Notes: generated by a model not told the origin, from the sequence alone. Shown: positions 14,818-23,857, numbered from the stretch's first letter. The stretch: 33,505 nt of DNA from Parvularculaceae bacterium (GCA_028280115.1 JANQMJ010000027.1:1-33505), one strand, 5' to 3'. Translations and numbers: made by a program.

Positions 14818-14985
14818 TTATTTGATCTTGCCTTCCTTGAACTCGACATGCTTGCGCGCGATCGGATCGTACTTTTTCAGCACGAGCTTGTCCGTCATGG
14901 TCCGGGTGTTTTTCTTGGCGACATAGAAATAGCCCGTATTCGCGGTCGAATTGAGCCGGATTTTCACCGTGGTGGGCTTGGCCAT
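14818..14985 (-). CDS. rpmG: 50S ribosomal protein L33
   Basis: A 55-residue L33 of the large subunit. The sequence runs from [20 protein letters not shown] through [11 protein letters not shown] and [16 protein letters not shown], the alphaproteobacterial form without the zinc-binding cysteines seen in many other bacteria. The frame is open upstream to 15084, but ATG 14985 with GGAGAG upstream is clearly the start. It is probably a single-gene unit. Confidence 0.97.
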   Translation of the reverse strand: MAKPTTVKIRLNSTANTGYFYVAKKNTRTMTDKLVLKKYDPIARKHVEFKEGKIK

Positions 14986-15174
14986 GTCGCTCTCCTTTGC
15001 GCCGCGCGCCCGCAGCGAGCGGCGGAACATAGCCGCCGCCGGCCGTGTGTCAAGGCGCGGCGACCCCTTGGGCGCGGCGGCCAAAATGTAACGGGCTTCA
15101 CGGCCATGTGACGGGTCGTGTTCGCCCGGCCGGCTGCGGTTTGCCGCGACCCGGACTACATTTCAGCCGGCCGT

Positions 15175-15192
15175 CCCGCCGCGCGCGGCGGG
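15175..15192. promoter_or_regulatory. 18-bp perfect GC palindrome upstream of DoxX-like gene
   Basis: CCCGCCGCGCGCGGCGGG is fully self-complementary and lies 34 bp before the start of the DoxX-like gene. It could be an operator or a leader hairpin. Very GC-rich surroundings make chance palindromes more likely. Confidence 0.35.
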
Positions 15193-15226
15193 ATGAAGCC
15201 TTAACCGAACCGATGGAGCAGGCGTT

Positions 15227-15691
15227 ATGACAGTGCTGCGCTGGATACTGGCTTTGGCCGTGGGCGGCTTTTTGCTGATGATGGGCGTTATGAAATTCAC
15301 CGGCGGCGCGCATATTTTTCCCTATATCGAGTTTAAGGCGGCCGAAGCGGGACTGCCTTTCGCCGAGCTCGCCTATCCCCTGGGCAATTACGCCACCGGG
15401 GCGGTGGAGTTCCTGGCCGGCGTCCTGGCGATCTTGCCGATAACGCGGCGCATCGGGGCGCTGTTGGGCGTCTTGCCGTTTGTCGGCGCGGTCTTGTTTC
15501 ACCTGTCGCCCGCGCTCGGCGTTGTAACGCCGACCGGTTACGCCGATCCCGCGCCGGCCGAAGCCCTTGCGGCGGGCGGTCCGTTTGCCGCAGCCGATTT
15601 CGCGGCGAGCGAAACGTCGATGCTGTTCATGATGGCGGCGGCCGGGCTTGTCCTGGCGGTGGTTAATCTGATCGTTCAGTGCAAGGCCTGA
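15227..15691 (+). CDS. DoxX-like / DUF417-like four-helix membrane protein
   Basis: A 154-residue inner-membrane protein with four hydrophobic segments (about 3-22, 57-71, 76-95, 130-150). The first runs into MGVMKFTGGAHIFPYIEF and the loops hold GAVEFLAGVL and ALGVVTPTGYADPAP, a pattern of the DoxX/DUF417 (YkgB-like) families. Proposed roles in the family concern redox or stress at the membrane, with nothing specific here. GGAGCAGG precedes the ATG. Its stop codon touches the stop codon of the convergent purB gene with no base between them. Confidence 0.78.
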   Translation: MTVLRWILALAVGGFLLMMGVMKFTGGAHIFPYIEFKAAEAGLPFAELAYPLGNYATGAVEFLAGVLAILPITRRIGALLGVLPFVGAVLFHLSPALGVVTPTGYADPAPAEALAAGGPFAAADFAASETSMLFMMAAAGLVLAVVNLIVQCKA

Positions 15692-16996
15692 CTAGGCACC
15701 GAATACGCGTTCGAAGATCATGTCCACATGTTTGGTGTGGTAGTCGAAGTCGAACAGCGCCTCGAGGGCGTCGGAACCCAGATAGGCCGTAACCTCCGCA
15801 TCGGCTTTGAGGAGATCAAGGAACGCGCCTTCGCCGCGCCAGGCGGGCATGGCGCAGCGCTGAACCAGGCCATAGGCCTCTTCGCGCGTAGCGCCGGCCT
15901 GGGTCAGCGCCAAAAGCACGCGCTGGGAATGGATGAGCCCGCCGAGCCGGTCGAGATTTTCCCGCATGCGCTCCGGATAGATAACGAGCTTTTCAATCAC
16001 GCCGGCAAGGCGGTGGAGCGCGAAGTCGAGATGAACCGTGGCGTCCGGTCCGATGCCCCGCTCCACCGAGGAATGAGAGATGTCGCGCTCATGCCATAGG
16101 GCGACATTCTCCAACGCCGGCGACACACACATGCGCACGAGCCGGGACAGCCCCGTCAGGTTCTCGGTCAGGACCGGATTGCGCTTATGCGGCATGGACG
16201 AGGAGCCTTTTTGGCCGGCCGAGAAATACTCCTCCGCTTCGAGCACTTCCGAGCGCTGAAGATGGCGGATTTCAACCGCCAGGCGCTCGATCGAGGCGGC
16301 GATCACGCCGAGCGCGGCGAAAAACGCCGCATGGCGGTCGCGCGGAATGATCTGGGTCGAGATCGGTTCCACGGCGAGACCCATCTTCTCCGCCACATGC
16401 GCTTCCACGCTAGGGTCGATATTGGCGAAGGTGCCGACCGAACCGGAAATTGCGCAGACCGCAATTTCTCCGCGCGCGGTTTCGAGCCGGCGCCGGGCGC
16501 GGGCAAATTCCGCGTAAAAGCCGGCGAGCTTAAGCCCGAAGGTCGTCGGTTCGGCGTGAATGCCGTGGCTGCGTCCGACGCACAGCGTTCCCTTATGCTC
16601 GTAAGCGCGATCTTTAAGCGCCGCGAGCACGCGGTCGACGCCCGCGAGCAAAAGATCGCTGGCGCGGGCGAGTTGCACGGAAAGGCAGGTGTCGAGGACG
16701 TCTGAAGACGTCATGCCCTGATGGACGAAGCGCGCATGGGGGCCGACGATTTCCGCCAGATGGGTCAGAAAGGCGATGACGTCGTGTTTGACTTCCCGTT
16801 CGATCTCGTCGATCCGCGCGATGTCGAAAACCGCTTTGCCGCCTTTTTCCCACACCGTTGCGGCGGCTTCTTTGGGAATGACGCCAAGCGCGGCCATGCC
16901 ATCGGCCGCATGGGCTTCGATTTCGAACCAGATCCGATATTTGGTTTCCGGCGACCAGATCGCCGTCATTTCGGGGCGCGCGTAGCGGGGGATCAT
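15692..16996 (-). CDS. purB: Adenylosuccinate lyase
   Basis: A 434-residue fumarase/aspartase-superfamily enzyme that cleaves SAICAR and adenylosuccinate in purine biosynthesis. The superfamily signature GSSSMPHKRNP covers 264-274, with the catalytic Ser in the flexible loop. TSSDVLDT (96-103) and GRSHGIHAEP (141-150) carry the other active-site residues. Length and N-terminus (MIPRYARPEMTAIWS) agree with the bacterial B. subtilis-type PurB. Upstream on the same strand, 56 bp away, lies a small membrane protein gene. Confidence 0.96.
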   Translation of the reverse strand: MIPRYARPEMTAIWSPETKYRIWFEIEAHAADGMAALGVIPKEAAATVWEKGGKAVFDIARIDEIEREVKHDVIAFLTHLAEIVGPHARFVHQGMTSSDVLDTCLSVQLARASDLLLAGVDRVLAALKDRAYEHKGTLCVGRSHGIHAEPTTFGLKLAGFYAEFARARRRLETARGEIAVCAISGSVGTFANIDPSVEAHVAEKMGLAVEPISTQIIPRDRHAAFFAALGVIAASIERLAVEIRHLQRSEVLEAEEYFSAGQKGSSSMPHKRNPVLTENLTGLSRLVRMCVSPALENVALWHERDISHSSVERGIGPDATVHLDFALHRLAGVIEKLVIYPERMRENLDRLGGLIHSQRVLLALTQAGATREEAYGLVQRCAMPAWRGEGAFLDLLKADAEVTAYLGSDALEALFDFDYHTKHVDMIFERVFGA

Positions 16997-17052
16997 GTCT
17001 TGCTCCGGCCTGTCGCATCCGGCCTAGGATTTGTCCCCGGCATTGTCAAAAC

Positions 17053-17241
17053 CTAAGGCGCTTTGCTTTCTTCTTCGTCGCCGGGGTCCGTGAAATCGAG
17101 CGCCAGCGATCCCATCGCCTCGTCCCGGGCGCGCTGCACGGGGCTGTCGGGTTGCTTGCCCCAAATCCACCAGCCCACGGCGACGCCGACCGCGAAGGCG
17201 GCGATCAGCAGGAACCACATATGCGCTGCAAGCCAGAACAT
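17053..17241 (-). CDS. Small single-pass membrane protein
   Basis: A 62-residue protein with one hydrophobic segment near the N-terminus (FWLAAHMWFLLIAAFAVGVAVGWWIWG, residues 2-28) and an acidic cytoplasmic tail. GGAAACGG precedes the ATG; an internal ATG at residue 8 is an alternative. It lies 13 bp after the OmpA-domain gene on the same strand and may be cotranscribed. No family is recognised, although similar small proteins accompany envelope genes in alphaproteobacteria. Confidence 0.65.
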   Translation of the reverse strand: MFWLAAHMWFLLIAAFAVGVAVGWWIWGKQPDSPVQRARDEAMGSLALDFTDPGDEEESKAP

Positions 17242-17254
17242 GGACCGTTTCCGA

Positions 17255-18382
17255 TTATGGCCGATTGCCGGATCTCACGGCGAACTCGATACGGCGATTC
17301 TCCGCGCGGCCGGCGTCATTGTCATTTTCGGCGATCGGTTCGCTGGAGCCGGCCCCGCGGACGATCAGCCGGTCGCCGGCGACGCCGTAGCCGGTCAGGA
17401 AGGTAGCGACCGATTGGGCGCGCTGGCGGCTTAACCGCCGGTTCGAAGACTCATCGCCGCTCGAATCCGTGTGGCCGACGATCTCAAGGCGAACCCGCGG
17501 GCAGACTAAGAGCGCCGTGGCCAATTCGCGCAACGGATCCTCGCTCGCCGGTTCGATTTGAACGCCGGCGCTTTCAAATGAAATCTCAATGTCGTCGAAA
17601 ACGGCGTTCAAACGCTCTTGGCAAACGTTGCTGATGGTCGGTTCGGCGGACGGCGCATCGCCGGGGGCGGGGCTTTGGGGTTCGGCCGCCGCCGTGTCGT
17701 TCGGCGCGGGATCGGCGAGCGCATCTTCCGGCGGCGCTGCGTTATCGGTCGGCGCGTTATCAATCGGCGCCGGTTCGGCGGCAACGGCTGTTTCAGCACT
17801 CGCTGGGCTGTAAACTTCGACCTGTTCCGGCAGATCGCCTGTTGCAACCGGCTCGGACGCGGCCGCTGCGACGGGCAACTGTCTGGGGTCCGGGGCCGCA
17901 ACAACATAGGGCGCTTCGGGGGCCGCCGCCGGAACCGATAGGGGAACGTCGTTTTCGGCGATGACGGTTTCCGCTTCGGCCTCGCTGGCTTCATCGGCGT
18001 CGGGCTCAGGCGGCGCGTCCGCCGCTGCGGCGGCGATGCGCGCGCCGGAAACGTCAACCGCGGTGACGGCGCCGAAAATCGGCCCGCGCCCCCAATTCGC
18101 CAGGGAGACGGCGAAGGCGGCGTCGTTCAGCGCGGTCCGATCCGGCGCTTCGCCGGAAAGGGCCGCCTTTTGACCGTTCATCGTGACCGCGGCCCATTCG
18201 GCGCTGGTTGCGGCGAGGGCGTCCTCGGCGTAGCGCTGCAGGCGCTGTTCCGCGCCGAGGCGCGAGCCCGGCAATAAACTAATCGTTATACTGAATATAC
18301 CGAGAACGACGACGGCGCAAAGACCGACGGCGATTTTCAATATCGGCTTGCGGTCATTGTGCGTCTCGTCGGTCAGGTCCAT
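17255..18382 (-). CDS. Membrane-anchored OmpA-family peptidoglycan-binding protein
   Basis: A 375-residue protein with one N-terminal membrane segment (about 14-36), a short BON-like region, a long disordered linker rich in Ala, Pro, Asp and Glu (about 115-255), and a C-terminal OmpA-like domain (about 258-372). The peptidoglycan-binding residues match E. coli OmpA: D306 in GHTDSSGD and R321 in LSRQRA. It is likely an inner-membrane protein that reaches the cell wall through the linker. The ATG lies within the last codons of tdh (10-bp overlap), which is unusual because the two functions are unrelated. Confidence 0.85.
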   Translation of the reverse strand: MDLTDETHNDRKPILKIAVGLCAVVVLGIFSITISLLPGSRLGAEQRLQRYAEDALAATSAEWAAVTMNGQKAALSGEAPDRTALNDAAFAVSLANWGRGPIFGAVTAVDVSGARIAAAAADAPPEPDADEASEAEAETVIAENDVPLSVPAAAPEAPYVVAAPDPRQLPVAAAASEPVATGDLPEQVEVYSPASAETAVAAEPAPIDNAPTDNAAPPEDALADPAPNDTAAAEPQSPAPGDAPSAEPTISNVCQERLNAVFDDIEISFESAGVQIEPASEDPLRELATALLVCPRVRLEIVGHTDSSGDESSNRRLSRQRAQSVATFLTGYGVAGDRLIVRGAGSSEPIAENDNDAGRAENRRIEFAVRSGNRP

Positions 18383-19410
18383 TCGAGAATTACTTTGCCG
18401 GATTGGCCGGAGCGCATCACGTCAAAGCCTTTCTGATAGTCCTCAATGGGGAACCGGTGGGTGAGGATCGGCGACAGGTCAAGCCCGCCCTGCAACATCG
18501 CGGCCATTTTGTACCAGGTCTCGAACATGCGCCGCCCGTAAATGCCTTTGATCTCCAGCCCCTTGAAGATCACCTTGCCCCAGTCGATTCCCGCGCCCTC
18601 CGGCATGATGCCGAGCAAGGCGATCTTGCCGCCGTGATTCATCGTGTCGAGCATGGACGCGAAGGCGGAAGGCACGCCCGACATTTCAAGACCGACATCG
18701 AAACCTTCGGTCATGTTCAGTTCGCTCATGACGTCGCGAAGATCGTCATTGGCGACGTTGACGACGCGCGTGGCGCCCATCTTCATGGCGAGATCGAGCC
18801 GGTACTCGTTAATGTCGGTGAGGACGACATGGCGCGCGCCGGCAAAACGCGCGATGGCGCCGGCCATGATGCCGATCGGTCCGGCGCCGGTGATCAAAAC
18901 GTCCTCGCCGACAAGGTCGAAGGCCAGCGCCGTGTGCGCCGCATTGCCGTAAGGATCGAAAATCGCGCCCATCTCGTCGGAGATGTCGTCGGGCAGGCGA
19001 TAGACGTTGAACGCGGGCACGGCGACATATTCGGCGAACGAGCCCGGCCGGTTGACGCCGACGCCGACGGTGTTGCGGCACAGATGACGCATGCCGGCGC
19101 GGCAGTTGCGGCAATAGCCGCAGGTGACGTGGCCTTCGGCCGAAACGCGGTCGCCGATCTTGAAGGTGGCGTGCTCGGGATGGACTTCCGAACCGATCTC
19201 GACCACTTCGCCGGCGAATTCATGACCCACCGTCATGGGCACGGGGATGGTCTTTTGCGCCCAGTCATCCCAGTTGTAGATGTGCACGTCCGTGCCGCAA
19301 ATCGCTGAACGCTTAACTTTGATCAAAACGTCATTGGGCCCGATCGCCGGCCGTTCCGTATCGGCGAGCCAGATGCCTTCTTCGCGTTTGGCTTTCATCA
19401 GCGCTTTCAT
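18373..19410 (-). CDS. tdh: L-threonine 3-dehydrogenase
   Basis: A 345-residue zinc-dependent medium-chain dehydrogenase that oxidises L-threonine to 2-amino-3-ketobutyrate with NAD+. Catalytic zinc ligands are C38 and H63-E64. The structural zinc site is C97, C100, C103 and C111. The Rossmann motif is GAGPIG, and [13 protein letters not shown] is typical of Tdh. ATG at 19410 with AGGGG upstream is preferred over the in-frame GTG two codons earlier. It begins 8 bp after kbl, which uses its product: the two form the threonine-to-glycine pathway. Confidence 0.96.
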   Translation of the reverse strand: MKALMKAKREEGIWLADTERPAIGPNDVLIKVKRSAICGTDVHIYNWDDWAQKTIPVPMTVGHEFAGEVVEIGSEVHPEHATFKIGDRVSAEGHVTCGYCRNCRAGMRHLCRNTVGVGVNRPGSFAEYVAVPAFNVYRLPDDISDEMGAIFDPYGNAAHTALAFDLVGEDVLITGAGPIGIMAGAIARFAGARHVVLTDINEYRLDLAMKMGATRVVNVANDDLRDVMSELNMTEGFDVGLEMSGVPSAFASMLDTMNHGGKIALLGIMPEGAGIDWGKVIFKGLEIKGIYGRRMFETWYKMAAMLQGGLDLSPILTHRFPIEDYQKGFDVMRSGQSGKVILEWT

Positions 19411-19418
19411 GGTCACCC

Positions 19419-20621
19419 CTATATGATTGCAAGCTCCTTACCAACCTTTGCAAACGCCGTCACCGCCCGGTCGACATGTTCGTCCGTATGCGCCGCGCAC
19501 ATCTGGGTGCGAATGCGGGCCTGGCCCTTGGGCACCACCGGATAGGAAAACGCGGTCACATAGACGCCTTCGTCCATCAGGGCGGCGGCCATCTCGGCGG
19601 CCTTTTTGGCGTCGTAGATCATCACCGGGATGATGGGATGCTCGCCGGGCAGGAGCTCGAAGCCGGCCTCGGCCATCTGCGCGCGGAAGCGCTCGGCGTT
19701 GCGGAAAAGCTGGGCGCGCAAGGCGTCGCCGTCGCGGATCAGTTCGAATGTCTTGAGCGCCGCGCCGAGCAGCGCCGGGGTCAGCGCGTTGGAGAAGAGA
19801 TAGGGCCGGGCGCGGTTGCGCAGAAGATGAACGACGTTTTTCGACGCGCAGACAAACCCGCCCATGCCGCCGCCCATCGCCTTGCCCAGCGTGCCGGTGA
19901 GAATATCCACGCGCTCGGCGACGCCGCAATGGGCCGGCGTTCCCTTGCCGCCGGGTCCCATGAAGCCGGTGGCATGGGCGTCGTCGACCAGGACAAGGGC
20001 GCTATATTGATCGGCCAGCCGGCAAATCTCGTCGAGCCTGGCGATATAGCCGTCCATGGAGAAGACCCCGTCGGTGACGATCAACTTGGTGCGCGCGCCG
20101 TCGGCGTCGGCCTTTCTGAGTTGGGTTTGGAGATCGCCCATGTCCGAATTGGCGAAGCGGTAGCGCCTGGCCTTGCACAGGCGCACCCCGTCGATGATCG
20201 ACGCGTGGTTGAGCGTATCGGAGATAATCGCGTCTTCCGCCGTCAGGAGCGGCTCGAAGACGCCGCCATTGGCGTCGAAACAGGCGGCGAAGAGAATTGA
20301 ATCCTCATAGCCGAGAAAGTCGGCGATGTCCCGTTCGAGGCGGCGATGGAGATCCGTGGTGCCGCAGATGAAGCGCACCGAGGCCATGCCGTAGCCATAG
20401 TCGTCCATGGTCGCCTTGGCGGCCTCGACCAGCGCCCGATTGTCCGCCAGCCCGAGATAATTGTTGGCGCAGAAATTAAGAACGCGCACGGTCTTGCCGT
20501 TATGGGCGACGTCGATCTCCGGACCTTGGGGCGAGGTGATCTGGCGCTCGATCTTTTCGAGCCCCTGCTCGCGGATGTCTGCAAGCGTTTGATCGATCCG
20601 GGCATAGAAGGCGTCGCGCAT
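19419..20621 (-). CDS. kbl: Glycine C-acetyltransferase (2-amino-3-ketobutyrate CoA ligase)
   Basis: A 400-residue PLP enzyme of the alpha-oxoamine synthase family that splits 2-amino-3-ketobutyrate with CoA into glycine and acetyl-CoA. The PLP lysine is K247 in [10 protein letters not shown], and VDDAHATGF (residues 212-220) supplies the PLP-ring aspartate. [10 protein letters not shown] and the [17 protein letters not shown] block are family hallmarks. ATG at 20621 is chosen, with GAGG upstream; the open frame to 20750 is not conserved-looking. It is the first gene of the kbl-tdh unit and divergent from the amidase. Confidence 0.96.
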   Translation of the reverse strand: MRDAFYARIDQTLADIREQGLEKIERQITSPQGPEIDVAHNGKTVRVLNFCANNYLGLADNRALVEAAKATMDDYGYGMASVRFICGTTDLHRRLERDIADFLGYEDSILFAACFDANGGVFEPLLTAEDAIISDTLNHASIIDGVRLCKARRYRFANSDMGDLQTQLRKADADGARTKLIVTDGVFSMDGYIARLDEICRLADQYSALVLVDDAHATGFMGPGGKGTPAHCGVAERVDILTGTLGKAMGGGMGGFVCASKNVVHLLRNRARPYLFSNALTPALLGAALKTFELIRDGDALRAQLFRNAERFRAQMAEAGFELLPGEHPIIPVMIYDAKKAAEMAAALMDEGVYVTAFSYPVVPKGQARIRTQMCAAHTDEHVDRAVTAFAKVGKELAII

Positions 20622-20797
20622 AGGAGCCTCGCATTGTTTTCTTCGCCAGCCATGTTTGCAGCGCCCACGCCGGGCGTCAATCGCGCCGGCTTTCGAGCGG
20701 CCTTGCCCGATCGGGCGGGAAATCTTGCGTTGTTTGTCGCGTCCCTGCACAGTCGGCCGCCGCCCATCGGCGGCGTCAAAAGGGACGGGGAGCGATT

Positions 20798-22549
20798 ATG
20801 ACCGCAAGCCGCAGAGACGTGTTGCGCGGCGCGGCGCTGACCGGCGTCGCCGCCGGCGCGGGCGCGCTCGGCGCCTGCGCGGAAAAGCCTGACAGGACGG
20901 GCGCTGCGGGCGAAGGGCCGATCGACGACGGCGTGACGGTGCGCGCGGTCGAGCAAGCGGAAAAACTGCAAGGCATCGCCTTTACGCCCGATGAACGGGC
21001 GATGATGCTCGAACAGCTTGAAGGCAAGCTCGAAGCGCTTGCCGCCCTGCGCGCGATCGACATGCCCAACACGTTGGCGCCGGCGCTGACCTTCGACCCG
21101 GTCCTGCCGGGCAAGTCCGTCGGCGCACAGAAGAACGAACTGAAACTGGAACCGCGGGCGCCGCGCCAGCTGCCGTCCAGCGACGCCGACATCGCCTATG
21201 CGAGCGTCGCCGAGCAGGGGGCCTGGCTGCGCGCCGGCGCGATCACCAGCGCGGACCTCACCGAGCTTTATCTTGCTCGCATCGCGCGGTTCGACACCAG
21301 GCTGCACGCTTATATCACCGTGACGCCGCAGATCGCCCGCGCCCAGGCCGCGGCTGCGGACGAGGACTTCGCCGAGGGGCGCGACCGCGGCCCGCTGCAC
21401 GGCATTCCTTACGGGCTAAAGGACCTTGCGGATACCAAAGGCGTTCTGACCACATGGGGCGCGACGCCCTTTAAGGACCGCATCCCCGATAGCGACGCCG
21501 AGGTGGTTAAAAAGCTCCGCCGCGCCGGCGCGGTGCTGCTGGGCAAGACGTCCTGCGGCGCCATCGCTTATGGCGATCAGTGGTTCGCCGAGCGGACGCG
21601 CAATCCGTGGAACCTGGAAGAAGGCTCGTCGGGATCGAGCGCCGGATCGGCGAGCGCCGTCGCCGCGGGCCTTTGCAGCTTCGCCATCGGCACGGAGACC
21701 CTGGGCTCTATCGTTTCCCCGTCGGAGCGTTGCGGCACGACGGGCCTCAGGCCGACTTTCGGGCGGGTCTCGCGCGCCGGGTTCATGGCGCTGTGCTGGT
21801 CGCTCGACAAGGTCGGCCCGATCTGCCGCACGGTGGAGGACACGGCGCTGGCGCTATCGGAACTTAATGGTTACGACGCGGACGATCCGGCGACCGCGCG
21901 GGTCGGTTTTGCCTATGACGCGGGGCTTGATGTCGCCGGCATGACGGTGGGCTATGTGCCTGCGCTGTTCGATGAAGGCGACGGGGTCGACAAAAAAGCG
22001 CTCGAAGCGATGGAGCGCCTCGGCGTGACGCTCAAGGAATTTCCGTGGCCGGATTTCGATTTTCAGAGCCTGGTGGAAATCGTCCGCGTGGAAGCGGCGG
22101 CGGCGTTTTCCGAACTCACCCTTTCGGGCCGCGACGACGAACTGGTCTGGCAGGAACCGCGCGCCTGGCCCAACACCTGGCGCGCGGCGCGGTTTATCTC
22201 CGCCGTCGATTATGTCCAGATCGACCGGCTGCGGCGCAAGTTGATGGTCGAACTCAGCGAGGCCTTTGAAGGGTTCGACGCGCTGATCGGACCGCATTAC
22301 GCCGGCGGGGCGCTGCTCGCTGCCAATGCGACGGGCCATCCCCAGCTTGCCCTGCGCGCCGGCTTCGCCCAGCGCGCCAACCGCACGCGCTTTCGCAATC
22401 CCGAAGAGGCCGAAGGCGCGCCGACCCAGCGCGTCCCGCGCGGGATCAGCCTGTGGGGCGATCTTTTTCAGGAAGGAAAGATCATCGCGCTGGGCCGCGC
22501 GCTCGAAGCGCGCCTTAACGTCGCCGACGAAAGGCCGCCGGGGTTTTGA
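20798..22549 (+). CDS. Amidase-signature enzyme, Tat-exported lipoprotein candidate
   Basis: A 583-residue amidase-signature hydrolase. The N-terminus has a twin-arginine signal (SRRDVLRGAA, residues 4-13) and a lipobox-like LGAC with Cys27, so it is probably exported folded and lipidated. The Ser-cisSer-Lys triad is visible: K208 in GLKDLAD, S280/S281 in the Gly/Ser loop SSAGSASAVAAG, and nucleophile S304 in GTETLGSI. The N-terminal 120 residues before the catalytic fold are helical and not typical of GatA, so a role in tRNA amidation is rejected. Substrate unknown; export suggests scavenging of an amide or peptide. Confidence 0.9.
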   Translation: MTASRRDVLRGAALTGVAAGAGALGACAEKPDRTGAAGEGPIDDGVTVRAVEQAEKLQGIAFTPDERAMMLEQLEGKLEALAALRAIDMPNTLAPALTFDPVLPGKSVGAQKNELKLEPRAPRQLPSSDADIAYASVAEQGAWLRAGAITSADLTELYLARIARFDTRLHAYITVTPQIARAQAAAADEDFAEGRDRGPLHGIPYGLKDLADTKGVLTTWGATPFKDRIPDSDAEVVKKLRRAGAVLLGKTSCGAIAYGDQWFAERTRNPWNLEEGSSGSSAGSASAVAAGLCSFAIGTETLGSIVSPSERCGTTGLRPTFGRVSRAGFMALCWSLDKVGPICRTVEDTALALSELNGYDADDPATARVGFAYDAGLDVAGMTVGYVPALFDEGDGVDKKALEAMERLGVTLKEFPWPDFDFQSLVEIVRVEAAAAFSELTLSGRDDELVWQEPRAWPNTWRAARFISAVDYVQIDRLRRKLMVELSEAFEGFDALIGPHYAGGALLAANATGHPQLALRAGFAQRANRTRFRNPEEAEGAPTQRVPRGISLWGDLFQEGKIIALGRALEARLNVADERPPGF

Positions 22550-22653
22550 CGGCTACTGCGCTGTGTCGGTCGTTGGCCCGAAGCGGAAGTTCGGTTACTG
22601 CCTAGATTATGCCTGTTTGATCCTCAAACCGGACATTAGCTCTGCCCGATCAT

Positions 22654-23364
22654 TCACGAGCTTCCGTCCAGAAGATACGAAAGGTTGAAACCTTTAAAGA
22701 TGAGCCAAATTGCAAGCGCCATTTCATTTATCCATATAGGCAGCGAAAGTAGAAGATCCGTAGTTCCTCCCATTTCAATCCACCCAAAAAGAATAGAGAC
22801 ACAGGACACCAACAGCATCGCACCGCCAATCAGACCCCAGGCGGCAAGCATCTTTGGAACAATGCGGAACCGAAATAACATTGGATAAAGCAAAAATGTT
22901 CCAATGCTAAACACGATAAGAACCAATAAGAACATCCAGTCGTGCATCGCTAAAGCAAGTTGGGTGAGCGGGTTTGTTGTCTCCAGCAATATGATCAATC
23001 CGATGACAGCGAAGACGCCAACGGCGGCTTCTATCAAACGCATCCCAAGATAAGCCGTTGCCGGGAGCTCGGAGCAACGGCGCAAAATTGGATAGAGCGT
23101 GATAGCAATCCCTGCGCTTGCTAAGGCATTGATGATTTCAAAAAGCGCTGCGAGAACGAGTGTTTCTCGATGGCTATCCGCCATGTCAGTCAAGCTGGCG
23201 TCAGCATGTAAAGGCTCAATCATCATTTGACTGATCATTGTCGCGCCCGTCGCTATGATAAATAACGCCCCAGCTATCCGGGCAACGCCGATAGAGCCGA
23301 CTTCCAAAGATGATTTTCTTGACCCACCAGCCGAAGCAAGATGACCCATGGCAGTGTTATTCAT
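22654..23364 (-). CDS. DUF4386 family multi-pass membrane protein
   Basis: A 236-residue integral membrane protein with about six hydrophobic helices (first at ARIAGALFIIATGATMISQMM) and the charged motif HRETLVLAALFEIINALASAGIAITLYPILRR, which matches DUF4386. Function unknown. ATG at 23364 is used: a run of nine G lies just upstream and acts as ribosome binding site; another ATG at 23379 is in frame. Base composition is lower in GC than neighbouring genes, and the gene stands alone between unrelated units, both hints of horizontal acquisition. Confidence 0.78.
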   Translation of the reverse strand: MNNTAMGHLASAGGSRKSSLEVGSIGVARIAGALFIIATGATMISQMMIEPLHADASLTDMADSHRETLVLAALFEIINALASAGIAITLYPILRRCSELPATAYLGMRLIEAAVGVFAVIGLIILLETTNPLTQLALAMHDWMFLLVLIVFSIGTFLLYPMLFRFRIVPKMLAAWGLIGGAMLLVSCVSILFGWIEMGGTTDLLLSLPIWINEMALAIWLIFKGFNLSYLLDGSS

Positions 23365-23368
23365 GACA

Positions 23369-23377
23369 CCCCCCCCC
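23369..23377 (-). promoter_or_regulatory. G9 homopolymer in ribosome binding site of DUF4386 gene
   Basis: Nine consecutive C on the plus strand (G on the coding strand) end 4 bases before the ATG at 23364 and serve as its ribosome binding site. Tracts this long can change length by slippage and alter spacing. Confidence 0.5.
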
Positions 23378-23560
23378 ATGACGTGAGTCAGTCAAGAGCG
23401 CTTATGCCACCGACCCCAGCTGCAAACATTGATGGCGCTCAATTTTTTCAAAGAAGAAATATGCTTGCTAGTCAAAATGAAGAACCTAAGTCGAAAAGAT
23501 AACGTAGAGGGAGTTTGATTGCAAAATTGTATCACTGACATTTCTCCAAGAAAGCAGACC

Positions 23561-23592
23561 GTAGGGTGGATTAGGCGAAGCCGTAATCCACC
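23561..23592. repeat. Hairpin repeat of the GTAGGGTGGATTA type
   Basis: GGTGGATTA (23565-23573) pairs perfectly with TAATCCACC (23584-23592), and the middle GGCGAAGCC makes an inner stem. Sequences of this form recur between genes in many bacterial genomes, so it looks like a dispersed repeat. Confidence 0.7.
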
Positions 23593-23616
23593 ATCATCTG
23601 CTGAAAACCTCTCAAC

Positions 23617-23718
23617 CCGCTCATTCCCGCGGAAGCGGGAATCCAGCGAACAGATAATGTCGGGCGAAGCCCGTCTTTATTCATAAGAATGGATTCCCGC
23701 TTCCGCGGGAATGAGCGG
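23617..23718. repeat. REP-like inverted pair, perfect 29-bp arms
   Basis: Left arm 23617-23645 (CCGCTCATTCCCGCGGAAGC onward) and right arm 23690-23718 are perfect reverse complements of 29 bp. Each arm has its own inner stem CCCGC-GGAA-GCGGG. The centre holds a further small hairpin (CGGGC-GAA-GCCCG). The GGGAATCCA boundary resembles that of the pair at 5344-5418. Confidence 0.85.
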
Positions 23719-23783
23719 TGAAATGATCCATCTAATCTGCAACCGGTTCTAGGGAGGTAATAAAAGCGCAGTGATCCCAACCC

Positions 23784-23826
23784 GAAAATCGCAGGCGATT
23801 TTCGACCTCCCCTTTCCAAGGGGAGG
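23784..23826. terminator. Two consecutive hairpins downstream of LytTR gene
   Basis: GAAAATCG / CGATTTTC (23784-23803) and CCTCCCCTT / AAGGGGAGG (23806-23826) lie just past the stop of the minus-strand response regulator gene (23858). There is no T run, so termination is possible but not certain; both could be dispersed repeats. Confidence 0.4.
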
Positions 23827-23857
23827 CGGACGGCCCGCCGTTCAGACCGGCGGCTAA

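Larger units (their letters stand above)
23365..23857. other. Gene-free region rich in palindromic repeats
   Basis: These 493 bp hold no credible gene. From the left: an AT-rich segment (to about 23550), then a hairpin repeat (23561-23592), a REP-like inverted pair (23617-23718) and two hairpins (23784-23826). They separate the LytTR operon from DUF4386. Confidence 0.6.

Noticed and set aside
20243..21400. 385-residue minus-strand frame spanning kbl start and amidase
   Set aside because: It crosses two well-supported genes, and its end is a shifted frame of kbl.
23561..23826. CRISPR array or tRNA-like structures
   Set aside because: The hairpins differ from each other and lack spacers; no tRNA arms or T-loop sequence are present.
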